DNA of 53,806 bases, taken from the NCBI GenBank assembly GCA_003427395.1, contig BFEA01000710.1, forward strand, positions 271,575 through 325,380, in the 5' to 3' direction. This DNA is from Chara braunii (lineage: Eukaryota; Streptophyta; Charophyceae; Charales; Characeae). The notes under the pieces were generated by a model. The model searched no databases. It was given only the letters and a program-made list of their open reading frames with translations, and was not told the DNA's origin. The translations under genes and the position numbers were made by a program. Below are positions 18,753 to 29,169 of this stretch, piece by piece (the first letter of the stretch is position 1; each line of letters starts with the position of its first letter).

Positions 18753-19030
18753 CCACAGTCCTAGTTGATTTTAAAGCGGGGTACTTATCCTCGAAACGCC
18801 TATCCTAATCATCAGTTAATCCATACCAACCAGTGACTCACGCCCTCTACTCGCCCGCACAACCCTAGTTTGCCACCCACAGTCCAGCTGATATAAAGGG
18901 GGGTACTTATCATCGAGACGCCTATCATCATCATTAGTTGATCCAGACTGACCAGCGACTCACGGCCTCTACTCACCCACCACAGACCTAGCTGATATTA
19001 AGGGGGATACTTATCCTTGAACGTCTATCA
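18753..19030. repeat. ~105-120-bp tandem repeat flanking the LTR
   Basis: About three units share CTCTACTC(G/A)CCC...CAC, CTAGNTGAT, GGGGNTACTTATC, CGCCTATC and ANTTGATCC; GGTACTTATC-type landmarks lie at about 18783, 18905 and 19009. The 5' flank ending at 5428 (CTCTACTCGCCCACCAC) is a partial unit. Confidence 0.75.
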
Positions 19031-19340
19031 TTATTATCAATTGATCGTGACCTCCTCCCAGCCCTATGGTTGTGTATGTGTGTATGTACTCTGCATCTTA
19101 GATGTGTGCCCGTGGGCAATGTGTATGTTCGTTGTGTATGTGGAGCCAATTTCAAAGCAGACGCTGCTCCCCACCATGGAGCATCTACGAGGTGTACTGG
19201 TGAGAGGTGCTCTTATCACCTCATGTGTGTATGGTATGTGATAGACTATGTATCGTGGTTGTGTTATCTGGTGTGGTATCTCTGTGTGTGGGTGTATGTC
19301 ATAGAGACAGGCCTATCAGGATAGGACTCCCCCCAAAGTC
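19031..19340. other. TG-rich spacer, no gene
   Basis: Degenerate TGTGTATG-type sequence without a recognisable coding signal. Confidence 0.5.
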
Positions 19341-19407
19341 CGGCACCGTACTCGAACCTGTGACCTACAGTATGAAACAAGAGAGTTCTACCACATATGA
19401 CGCGCCA
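19341..19407 (-). repeat. tRNA-Met-like element (tRNA-derived SINE or tRNA pseudogene)
   Basis: Read on the minus strand: TGGCGCGTCATATGTGGTAGA (A-box region), TTTCATACT in the anticodon-loop position (CAT, Met), then AGGTTCGAGTAC (B box). The layout and spacing match a tRNA, but arm pairing is imperfect, so a decayed or SINE-borne copy is more likely than a working gene. Confidence 0.5.
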
Positions 19408-19559
19408 GCTTCCGGACCTGCGCCATCTTCCAATCCCTACCCTCCCCCCCCCTCTTTTTTTTGAATCTTGGTGTTTTGCAAACAGGCCAACAGGGCCTCC
19501 TTTTCATATTTACATGAATTAATGTACATTGTTCGTAATTAGGGAGGCCCGTTTTTCTA

Positions 19560-19700
19560 TGAAACACCCTCGGTGGCGGACAAGCGCGGCCGATCTGCGG
19601 CCGTGGCCGAGTCCGAGCCCCCCGCGACCGCGGAACTTTGCGGCCGTGTTGCGGCCATTGGGGAGGGGTGTTGGGGATTTGGGAAGCGCCATGGGGCAGC
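19560..19700. repeat. GC-rich island with CGGCC-type repeats
   Basis: Dense GCGGCC/CCGCG sequence is followed by an A/T-rich part with a G-run and A-run. Similar islands with the same kind of flanks occur at 43140-43225, 46440-46560, 47625-47680 and 52860-52945. Confidence 0.6.
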
Positions 19701-19739
19701 GCAACCCCAGCCCCACCACCTCAAACAGAATAAAATAAA

Positions 19740-20098
19740 AAATAACTAATTTTTGTGGGGGGGGGTTTGGGTGAGTGACGGTATTTAAAAAAAAAAAAAA
19801 AAAAAAAAACAGCGCGTTTTTTTTTCTTTTTTCTTTCGTTGATTGATTGATTGGCCCCACAGGCGCACACACACACACACACACAGGTAGGATTCTATAT
19901 CCCATGTTCTAGCGGAAGATTCATTCGATTTTGCTTCTTTTTTTTTCGTTGATTAATTAATTGATTGATTGATTGATTGGTGGGGGTGGGGTTGGCCCCC
20001 CACCCCCCACAGGCGCACACACACACACAGTCCGTATTGTATATTTTAATGTTATAGCGGAAGATTCATTCGATTTTTCCTTTTTATTTTTTTTTTCG

Positions 20099-20142
<44 letters not shown>

Positions 20143-20188
20143 GTGGTGGGGGAGGGGTCACCCCACCCCCCGGCACCCACCACGCGCC

Positions 20189-20249
<61 letters not shown>

Positions 20250-20328
20250 ACACACTCACAAGTGCGTTGTCCGCGCGTGAGCGAGGGCGCAGCGGCGGCA
20301 GCGCGCACACACACACACACACACACAC
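19740..20328. repeat. Composite microsatellite array (A-run, GATT, G/C spacer, CA)
   Basis: Three successive modules: T-run, TTCGTTGATT(GATT)n, a short G/C-rich spacer, GGCGCACACA(CA)n. Modules are separated by GTTNTAGCGGAAGATTCATTCGATTTT at about 19907-19935 and 20050-20078. It leads directly into the Penelope-like element. Confidence 0.85.
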
Positions 20329-21121
20329 ATATACTCCACTATATATACATATACATTGGAAGATGAAAAAAAGAAAGAAAAGAGAAAAAGAAAAAAAGAA
20401 AAAAAGTGAAAAAGATAAAAAAAGAAAAAAGAAAAAAAGAAAAATAAAAAGAAAAATCAAAAAAAAAATTGAAATGCCTACTTTTACCTTTTTTGTATAT
20501 TATTATAGTATGGGTGATTTCTCCACTACCGTGTGGCATTATCCCCTGTGGTCAGGGTTGATGTTTCTCCGCAGCATACTTGCGGAATGCAATTGGATGC
20601 TCCGACCCCGCCATTTGGCTAAAGCCTCTACCCCCCTGAATCTGGCCAGTTTTATGACGACCCTGGGTGCTTTGTGCCCCTATTTTCAGCGATTTCTCGA
20701 TGCAATCGGTCCTTCCAGATGCGGTACAGTCCTTCCATGTGCTTGCGCCTGCGTCAGGTATATACATCGTTTTAGTTGACTATAGTTGTCCTCATTCCCT
20801 AGCGTCGCGTGAAGTCGTGTTCGCAACCCGTTCGAGTTCTGATTATAGCATCTCGTCGGGTTCGCGTACACACTGAGCCCTCTGTTTGGTTCTCCCAAAC
20901 TGGACGCTGGTTCATGACCGCGCTGTGGAGCTTGTTGCTCCAAGGATCTGGGAATTTGTTCTATGAGCGGCCCGTTGTTTTGGTCCCGAGTTCCTCCTTT
21001 GTCATACCCCCCTGATTGTGTTTACCATCCTGCTCCTCTTGGTGAATCCTTGGTTGACTCCGGTTGAGATCTCGGCGCCCTACGTGACACATTCGCAGCC
21101 CCCTCAGATTCGAAGTTTCCT

Positions 21122-21151
21122 ATGGCGGCTGCTGCTTCTAGCTCGTCTACG
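21122..21151 (+). other. Candidate first coding exon of the retroelement
   Basis: ATG opens MAAAASSSST, and then a donor-like ACG|GTAACG follows. The same sequence is kept in copy 2 at about 28465. Whether this is the true start is inference. Confidence 0.3.
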
Positions 21152-21606
21152 GTAACGTGTTCTATCCTCCCCTTGCCCCTCCACACTCCCCCTGCCCTCC
21201 TCCTCCCTCGTGCTTAACTATCGCTTTCTCCCCTGTCACCTAATTGCTTATCTCCCCTGTTTTTCCCATCTAAGAACGATAACCGAGGGGCATCTCTCCC
21301 CTGATGAGCCAGTCTTGCAGGCGCTGGCGAAAAAGCTTTAGGGAATGTTCTGCTCCCCCCTTACACTGGTTTCGTCGGCACTTTGGGGCCGCTTGGCTGA
21401 TTTGGGAATCTTTCGCCTCCTCTTTCCTCTGCTCTCCTCCCCCACTCCTCTCCTATATTTCCCCCCCTTCCTCCCCCTTTTGTTTCTTTCTCATTCTTCA
21501 CTTCTTCGTTGGTTGCATGACCTCTTCTTGCCATTGATATGTCGATCCCCTAACGATTTCCGTTGCTATGTTTTGTGATCTTGCCTCGTGTGTGTGTTCT
21601 TCGTAG

Positions 21607-21755
21607 GGGTTGCTGTCCAATTTGGGCCTTCGATAGATGTCTTGCCGCTGCGACTGCTCCGGGAGCTTTTCGAGTTTCTGCATGGGTGTCGTCACGATTT
21701 TCTGCTTGTTCCAGGCCACTTTGGCTTCCCTCGACTTTTTGGATTCGTGGGATAG
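21607..21755 (+). pseudogene. Exon-like coding block in the retroelement
   Basis: It follows TGTGTTCTTCGTAG, an acceptor-like sequence. The frame from 21609 reads VAVQFGPSIDVLPLRLLREL and then FEFLHGCRHDFLLVPGHFGF before TAG 21753. The copy-2 version (about 28950-29098) keeps the frame with mostly conservative changes. No family is recognised. Confidence 0.45.
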
Positions 21756-22228
21756 TCGACGTAGTTCCTTCAGCCCGTGTTGTTTCCTTAACACATCTTC
21801 TCCCCTCCCTCGCTCTAGGTGCCCGGCCGTGTCCATTACGCCATGAGGCCGTCTTCCTTCTTCTTCTCTTTTCTCTCGTTTACTCTTTCCTCGCTTCTAC
21901 AGGTAGTCTTCATCATCGTCGTGGTCTTCCCTCTTGAACGCTATGTCTTGTCCGGCTTCCCCTCGCAATGTTCGCATATGGATGGTCCGTCTCTCTCCTC
22001 ATCTTTCTCTATNCATTTGTTTCTCATGTTCANGTTAGGAATCGTTTCGGTCATCACTTTTTTTCTTTCGTTTGTCCTTGCNGTGTTGGTGCTCTNGGAT
22101 GGCATCATATACCNGGTTCCGGTCCAATCTTTCTACCCCCCCTGAGGTAATCGCAGTAATAGGANTGTTATTGGCCTNGATTCTGCNGGTGTGCTTTCNA
22201 TGGAACTCGCTTTTGACCAGTTGCTGGC

Positions 22229-22405
22229 GACTCTCTCGCCGATGATGCGTTGGAACAGCTTTGTCCTACACTTCGATGGACAGTCCTATTGGGGCATGAA
22301 CTTTCTATCGTCGACTGCGGAGGGTTGCATTTAGCCCTAGACNGGATGTTTGTCCGCTATACTATGCCCCCTTGGTTTGCCTCCGTTTTTCGTGATTGCC
22401 TGTAA
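22229..22405 (+). pseudogene. Second exon-like coding block
   Basis: The frame shared with the 23747 ORF reads DSLADDALEQLCPTLRWTVL, then GHELSIVDCGGLHLALD and MFVRYTMPPWFASVFRDCL, before TAA 22403. It is present almost unchanged at about 41349-41525 in the resumed copy 2. Probably part of the long N-terminal region of the element's protein, now interrupted or spliced. Confidence 0.4.
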
Positions 22406-22650
22406 AGCACAGTAATCGCTGTTGCTGGTACCAATCTCGATCTAACTAGCACATCCACGGTCTGTTTCTCTGCAGCGTGCCCTTGCTGTTGGTACTTCCT
22501 GGGCATCGTGCATTAGTTGTTGTCTATTTCTAAGCCTCCTGGCGCTTGGTAGAGTTTACCGATGGAATTGGTGTTTGATTGAACAAAGCTTGGATTGGGA
22601 TCGAATTGTAATTCGCTTTTACCCTTCGAGCCGAAAATTTTCTCTCTTTC

Positions 22651-22653
<3 letters not shown>

Positions 22654-22730
<77 letters not shown>

Positions 22731-22755
22731 CCTCTCTCTCTCCTCCTCCCTCTCT
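22654..22755. repeat. (CT)n microsatellite inside the retroelement
   Basis: About 75-90 bp of CT repeats, with identical length and register in the second copy (41774-41875, offset 19120). Such identity in an unstable repeat implies a very recent duplication or an assembly effect. Confidence 0.9.
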
Positions 22756-23746
22756 CTCTCTATCTAGTTGTTTTCTGTCGTATGTAGTTTGCGTCTCATA
22801 CGGTATTTTTTCCACGTGATTCGTGGTATATTTTCTTCTCACGAGAAGTATAATTGCAGAATTGTTTGGTCCCTTTGCCACTTGCTCTTTTGAAAATCTC
22901 GTGACCTCTAGCTCTCTCTGTTTCTATGAATATTCGGTTTGATTGGTTTCCCCTCCGACGATGCTATGGCAATTCCTGTTCAGTTTTTTCTGGTTTGGGC
23001 ATTCGTCCTGTTTTTCCTCTTATTTGCGGGTCTGCGCTGCTTTCCATATCGGGAATAACGATGTTTTTGGTCCTTGGAGCTTCCCCCTTCGCTGCGCACA
23101 TTTCTTCTGTATGGCTTTGGGATCCTTCTGGTAGTCTTTGGTTTGCTCATCCGTACTCGTTAATGTTTCGTTCTCTGTTACTATGTGCCTCGGATTTTCT
23201 TTTGATTTTTCTTGCATACCCCCCCATACCCCCCCATACCCCCCCTCCCCCCCTTCCTTTCCGTGGTGTTTGTGTCCTGCTTCTGTTGTCCGATGACTAC
23301 AGGGTCTGGAATTAGGTATGGATGGCTTCGGGTATTCTCCTGCTTTCGGTCTGATCCAATGAGCTCGCATATGGCAATCGTTCTGGAACAACGCCCCTCC
23401 AACGTTCTTCGCTTTTGCTGAGTTATGCCCCCAATCTATCTCAGCTTGCCTTGTTGTTCTTACAAGGTGGACTGATCTCACTTCACACACACACGGATGA
23501 ACTTGTCCCTCCCGGTTTGCCATCAGGGGGGTCTACTCCTCCTTGTCAAGTCTGAGAGGCCGGGGCATCAGGGCATTTGATGTTGGATGTGCTGGTTCAA
23601 TAGACGATACCCATGGAAGCTCGAATATTGGATCTTGTTGCCGACTGCTTTTAATCCCGGTAGTCCGGTTCTTGGTTCTCATATTCCCTGTTGTTTGATG
23701 TGTGCAGAAGCCATCCTTGACCCGGAATGGTTGGTATTAAGACCTC

Positions 23747-25270
23747 GTGCGGAACGACCTCGCATGGTTGGATGAGTTTAAAGCTCCTTCCCGCCCGGCT
23801 CAAACGTTAATCGTTGTGGCCGGCCCCAGAGTTATGGAGTTCTTGCGGGCCAACTCGGTCGATGCCCCTCCCCAATTCCCTCCTCTCATCGCTGTCCTGT
23901 CTTTTAATGATTGGGCTGACATTCTGTGTTGTTCCACGTATGACAAGGATCTCTTTCCTGAGCTGTCCAAGGATGTTGTTGAGGGCGCAGAATCGGTATT
24001 AATTGAGGATCGTATGACGAGGGGCTCAATTTTAGATAAGGTGGCGATGAAAGAAAAAGTGTTTGTGGATCTTTGGGGGGTTAGGTCTGCGTTTCACGAG
24101 GGACTGGTCTCTATTCCACTCCAGGAGCAGGGCATGCCCGACCATGACTCTGAGGATGACCTTGAGCTTACCGAAGAGGAAAGGATCTTCCATCAAAAAT
24201 TTGTCTCTGAGTCCAGGGAGAGTCTAGTTTTGGGTTTAACGAAGTCCAGGAGAGGAGAAGTCGGTAAATATTACAGGAATGTCTTCCTCCCCCTCCTTCC
24301 CTCCAGGTACATTGAAGCCAAGTCTCGGGGTTTGGATGATAAACTCTGGGATCTGGACACATTCAATCATTCGGCCCCTATTAGTCCTAACGCCTATAGG
24401 TTCTTGGCTTCTCTCTCCCCTGCCGAGATGGAGCTGTGCTATGGCAATGCATTGGGTGAGAATACTGACCTTATCAAGGGTGCATATCCGCTCACAACTG
24501 ACGCAATGAAGCTTCCAACCGTGGGTTACATTGACCCTCTGAAGTGCAATGAATCCTCGTGCACTCTAGCCGTTCGTGGATTCTGTACCCCGAAAGTTGT
24601 TGAACCACTTTCAGAGCTTAAGCGCATCTGGAACGTGGGCAGGCCCTACCTCAAATGTCGTTGTGTTGAGCAAGGTAAGAAGGATTGCAGGACGAACATC
24701 ACATGGTTCGATCATGTGTTGTGGTATCTCTTGGCCAATCTGGAATTCCTCTTCCCGGCTGCTCCATCATTAAGAGCCCGTATGAGGGCCATGAGGACTT
24801 TCATGAAGACTACGTGGAGGGCGCCTGTGCTCTCGTCTGTGGTGTTCTGGCGCATGCGCTTTATCATGCAGAAGATGGCCTGTTCCATAATCGACAACCC
24901 TGTCAGAAGACAGGAGACGATTTTGGATGACGAGGCCCTCATGGTGAGGAAGTTTCCGAGAAAAATGGCAAGCTTAATGCTCCCGGACAGGTATTTGAAG
25001 ACCCCTGCGAAGAGATCGAAAAAGAGGGCGAGAGAGGAGGCTCCGCCCAAGCAGCAGACCAACACCATCGTGTCATATTATGTCAGGCCTGTGAGCGTAG
25101 CACGTGCTGATGATGAGACAAACGTTTCCTCCTCCCCCCTGGTGCAATGTACTCCCCCGTCGTCTTCCGTTACTGTGCAATCGAAGTCTGCGAATTCTGT
25201 CTCAATGAAATATCTGAGACGCAGCCCTAGGAACAAGACTTCCACCAGGGTGTCCTTGTTTTCCACTTAA
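23747..25270 (+). CDS. Retroelement ORF upstream of RT (Cys-rich, basic tail)
   Basis: 507 codons, open from just after TAA 23738. The first codon is GTG, so the true start is probably an upstream exon. An acidic stretch (DHDSEDDLELTEEE) is followed by PYLKCRC and further cysteines (KCNESSC, GFC, KKDC), a possible zinc-binding cluster. Then comes FDHVLWYLLANLEFLFPA, and a basic nuclear-localisation-like AKRSKKRAREE near residue 425. The Ser/Thr-rich tail ends at a natural-looking stop. I do not recognise a catalytic domain and see no GIY-YIG motif. Its position next to RT suggests the N-terminal or linker part of the element's protein. A splice from within its 3' part to the acceptor-like CTACAG at about 25307 would join it to RT. 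Confidence 0.55.
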   Translation: MRNDLAWLDEFKAPSRPAQTLIVVAGPRVMEFLRANSVDAPPQFPPLIAVLSFNDWADILCCSTYDKDLFPELSKDVVEGAESVLIEDRMTRGSILDKVAMKEKVFVDLWGVRSAFHEGLVSIPLQEQGMPDHDSEDDLELTEEERIFHQKFVSESRESLVLGLTKSRRGEVGKYYRNVFLPLLPSRYIEAKSRGLDDKLWDLDTFNHSAPISPNAYRFLASLSPAEMELCYGNALGENTDLIKGAYPLTTDAMKLPTVGYIDPLKCNESSCTLAVRGFCTPKVVEPLSELKRIWNVGRPYLKCRCVEQGKKDCRTNITWFDHVLWYLLANLEFLFPAAPSLRARMRAMRTFMKTTWRAPVLSSVVFWRMRFIMQKMACSIIDNPVRRQETILDDEALMVRKFPRKMASLMLPDRYLKTPAKRSKKRAREEAPPKQQTNTIVSYYVRPVSVARADDETNVSSSPLVQCTPPSSSVTVQSKSANSVSMKYLRRSPRNKTSTRVSLFST

Positions 25271-25280
25271 CTGGTCGTAA

Positions 25281-27440
25281 TTTCTTGTATTGGTTGTATT
25301 TCTACAGGATGGGCGCATCATTCAGGATGAATCGGGGAGAAATAAGTGGTTGGGTGCAGAGCCAGCAAAAGCTGACTCTTATGTCCACATCAATTATGCC
25401 AATAAAGCCATGGATGGAGTTGATTTTCGCGCCATCGTTGAGAAGGCTTTCGAGTTTTTCTTCCCCCCTTGTGCGATTATCCTTTTGTCTTCAATTGTCA
25501 TTGGGTGGTCGTATTGTCGTTTTTTGAAAGCATTCTTGTATAAACCAGCGGTGGTATTTAGAGACTTTGTTTTAGAACAGTGGGTCATGACTTGCGCGGA
25601 TGTTGTGGTTTGTCCCTGTTCGACTCCAAGGTTTAAACCCTTTCATCTCCCGGAGTCGGTCAGTTTTCCGCAACCTTTTCCAACTGGCTCTCGCCATGTG
25701 GTTACTTTGGACACTTCTGTTTCAAGCACTAGACAGGTTTCCTCTCTACCATCTAAAGGCCTGAATCACATTCCGATCCAACCGAGAAACTATGCGCTGA
25801 CCCTGACTGAGTTCCTCTTGGCTTGGGATAAGATTTTGCAATTTGTTTGTTCCAGAATGTTTGTTCCTACCCCTGCCTTGAGCAGAAGTAGGAATTTCGT
25901 CTCTGAAAAAATAAAATCCCACTTCTCTTCCCTCCCCAAGCACCGGGACCCTCCCTCTCTCATGTCGCTGCATTCTACAAGAAGTGAGTGTGACTTTTTA
26001 ACTTCCAAATTTTTCATCAGCGGTACGGATGAGGCCAGTAATTCTCCATTTTTCACCTGTATACACCTTATCAGAAAACTCGCTCTCGAGAGGTTGAGTA
26101 GTGCGGACTTTGAGAGTATACACTCTTCCCCTGATTCTATCTTCCTTGAGGCCGAATCTGAACTCGCTCACATTTCAAAAAAGATTCCCTTCGGCCAGAG
26201 GAACTTCCCCTATATTATGGCACTATTCAACCACCATAAAATCACGTTCAGATGGCTTACTAACGCTACGGACTCCTTCTTGACCCCTGCTGCTTTGATC
26301 TGTGATTCCATCATCAAACTTCTCATTCCCCTAGTGAAATCCGGATGCAAGGAGCTCACCGACGGCTTACGTTCTTTTCACGGCCTTAACACGTCGATTT
26401 GGTGGCCCATTGATGCTGTCCAAGACTACTGTTACAATATCCCTATGCATGTCTATTCTGTGTTCTCTGCGGATATTACTCGCTGCTTCGAAACGATCCC
26501 TATTGACAATGATGTGGACAGTCTCCCGGCTGCCATTCAGTTCTTTTTCGATATCGCATGGAAAATTGCTGAAAAAAACAAATCAGGCTCGCTTATTAGA
26601 TGCAGGTTCAAGAGGAATGGTGATGTTATCTCCTCCCTTCAAAAGAATGCTTCTGCTGTCGCTGATTCCACTATCCTTTTGAGCAGAAATGATGCGTTTT
26701 CACTGATGCGGTGGGTCCTTGGTAGAAGTTTTACTTCGTTTGGGGGTTAGATTTAAAGGCAAATCCAAGGTATTCCTATGGGTTTGCCCTGTTCCCCATC
26801 TTGGTGCACCATTTATTTTTTCAAGTATGAATTGTCTCTCATTATGAGGATTATCGACAATGGGGCCCTCCATGTCCTTCCCATGTTCGAGCATACGTTT
26901 AGATACATCGATGATCTTCATTGTGTTAATAATCCGTCCATCTTGAAATTTCTCGACCCTGCGCAGGAACGCTGCAAGTCCAATATTTTTCACTTATATC
27001 CTCTTCATCTGATTGAGATAAAGAATCGGACTGAGGTGTTTTTGATCAGTCACTCCGGAGACATTTATGGTTTAAAAGCCCAGTTTCTGAACTCTGAGAT
27101 CACAGTTCTCTCTGAGTCCACTGGTGAGTTTTGTACGACCAAGTTCGATAAGAGAAGGGGACTTGACTTTCCTATTGTAAAATACGTCAAGTATCAATCA
27201 AACAGGCATGAACAACAATCTTTGAACCTCATTATCCCCCAGGTCGCTTTAATTTTGGTTCTCTGCACTATACCTCTGACTGCGGCATCCGAAATTTTGA
27301 ACGTTATCTAAGACATGGTAGCCAATGGCTTTGGGTTGAAAAAATGCCTCAGGTGTGTTTTTAAGGTCCTTAACTCACCTGAGCATTTCATGGCTCCGCG
27401 TGTTGATGTGGAACGCACCATCCTGGAGTTTAAGGTATGA
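25281..27440 (+). pseudogene. Penelope-like reverse transcriptase, interrupted by stops
   Basis: About 720 codons in one frame, without an ATG at its opening. A T-rich tract and TTTCTACAG (about 25307) suggest it begins as an exon. The fingers region is FPYIMALFNHHKITFRWL; the block-A-like motif is FSADITRCFETIP; QIQGIPMGLPCSPSW and FRYIDDLHCVNN (catalytic YIDD, 26904-26915) follow. Then FDKRRGLDFPIV lies in the thumb region, a motif I associate with RTs of the Penelope-like group. TAG 26748 and TAA 26754 fall seven bases apart just before QIQGIPMG, and TAA 27309 lies near the end. Similarity resumes after each stop, so these are nonsense changes rather than the natural end. It ends AAG|GTATGA, which is also donor-like. 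No endonuclease follows. Confidence 0.75.
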
Positions 27441-27655
27441 ATTTTTTGTCCTGACTTAAGGCATGTTTTGCGGTTTGCCTTGCTTTCTGGGGTGCCATGT
27501 GTCAGTTTGGGGGTGTGCTTTTCGTGTGTGTGCATAATAAGTCATTTCGGTTCCCTCATGGGGACTGGAATGGTGGCTGACGGGTACCTGGCCTTTGTGG
27601 CGGGTACCCGTTGCCCGCCTCCCAGGCCCCCCGTTTCAGCGGGACAGGGGAGGGT
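27441..27655 (+). other. 3' region of retroelement copy 1
   Basis: No ORF of note. GGTACC-containing sequence GGGTACCTGGCC and GGGTACCCG, then GGGACAGGGGAGGGT, directly precede the (CA)n that opens copy 2. No poly-A tail is present. Confidence 0.5.
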
Positions 27656-29169
27656 CACACACACACACACACATATACTCCACTATATATACATATACAT
27701 TGGCAGATGAAAAAAAGAAAGAAAAGAAAAAAAGTAAAAAAGAATAAAAGTGAAAAAGATAAAAAAAGAAAAAAGAAAAAAAGTAAAATAAAGAGAAAAA
27801 TCAAATTTTTTTCTGAAATGCCTACTTTTACCTTCTTTGTATATTATTATAGTATGGGTAATTTCTCCACTACCGTGTGGCATTATCCCTTGTGGTCAGG
27901 GTTGATGTTTTTCGCAGCATACTTGCGGAACGCAATTGGATGCTCCGACCACGCCATTTAGCTAAAGCCTCTACCCCCCTGGATCTGGCCAGTTTTACGA
28001 GGACCCTCAGTGCTTTGTGTTCCTATTTTCGGCGATTTCTCGATGCAATCGGTCCTTCCGGATGCGGTATAGTCCTTCCATGTGCTTGTGCCTGCGTCAG
28101 GTATATATATCGTTTTAGTCGACTATAGTTGTCCTCCTTCCTTAGCGTCGCGTGCAGTCGTGTTCGCAACCCATTCGAGTTCTGATTGTGGCATCTCGTC
28201 AGGTTCGCGTACACACTGAGCGCTCTGTTTGGTTCTCCCAAACTCGACGCTGGTTCATGACCGCGCTGTGGAGCTTGCTGCTCCAAGGATCCGGGGATTT
28301 GTTCTATGAGCGGCCCGTTGTTTTGGTCCGGAGTTCCTCCTTTGTCATACCCCCCTGATTGTGTTTACCATCCTCCTCCTCTTGGTGAATCCTTGGTTGA
28401 CTCCGGTTGAGATCTCGGCGTCCTACGTGACACATTCGCAGCTTCCTCAGATTCGAAGTTTCCTATGGCAGCTGCTGCTTCTAGCTCGTCTACGGTAACG
28501 TGTTCTATCCTCCCCTTGCCCCTCCACCCTCCCCCTGCCCTCCTCCTCGCTCGTGCTTAAGTATCGCCTTCTCCCCTGTCACCTCATTGCTTATCTCCCC
28601 TGTTTTTCCCATCTGAGAACGATAACCGAGGGGCATCTCTCCCCCGATGAGCCAGTCTTGCAGGCGCTGGCGAAAAAGCTTTAGGGAATGTTCTGCTCCC
28701 CCCTTACACTGGTTTCGTCGACACTTTGGGGCCGCTTGGCTGATTTGGTAATCTTTCGCCTCCTCTTTCCTCTGCTCTCTTCCCCCACTCCTCTCCTGTA
28801 TTTCCCCCCCTTCCTCCCCCCTTTGTTTCATTCTCATTCTTCACTTCGTCGTTGGTTGCATGACCTTTTCTTGCCATTGATATGTCGATCCCCTAACGAT
28901 TTTTATTGCTATGTTTCGTGATCTTGCCTGGTGTGTGTGTTCTTCGTAGGGGTTGCTGTCCAGTTCAGGCCTTTGATAGATGTCTTGCCGCTGCGACTGC
29001 TCCGGAAGCTTTTCGAGTTTCTGTCTGGGTGTCGTCACGATTTTCTGTCTGTTCCTGGCCACTTTGGCTTTCCTCGACTTTTTGGATTCGTGGGATAGTC
29101 GGCGTAGTTCCTTCAACCCGTGTTGTTTCCTTAACACATCCTCTCCCCTCCCTCGCTCTAGGTGCCCGG
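27656..29169 (+). mobile_element. Penelope-like element copy 2, 5' part
   Basis: It matches 20306-21826 base for base with few substitutions, from (CA)n-TATACTCC through the MAAAASSSST start and the VAVQF exon-like block. It stops abruptly at GTGCCCGG (29169), where copy 1 continues CCGTGTCC. Confidence 0.85.

Larger units (their letters stand above)
20306..27655 (+). mobile_element. Penelope-like (YIDD RT) retroelement, copy 1
   Basis: The unit starts in a (CA)n tract, passes TATACTCCACTATATATAC, then protein-like pieces, a 507-codon ORF, an RT ORF, and ends where the same (CA)n-TATACTCC sequence begins again at 27656. The repeat distance is 7344 bp. Head-to-tail copies like this are typical of Penelope-like elements, whose tandem ends were called pseudo-LTRs. 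RT motifs fit that broad group. Several exon-like blocks preceded by CAG or TAG acceptor-like sites suggest introns, which this class is known to carry. The copy is inactive (stops in RT). Confidence 0.7.

Noticed and set aside
21498-21836. Minus-strand ORF kept in both retroelement copies
   Set aside because: Conserved only because the DNA is a recent duplicate. The plus strand has a better protein-like frame after an acceptor-like site.
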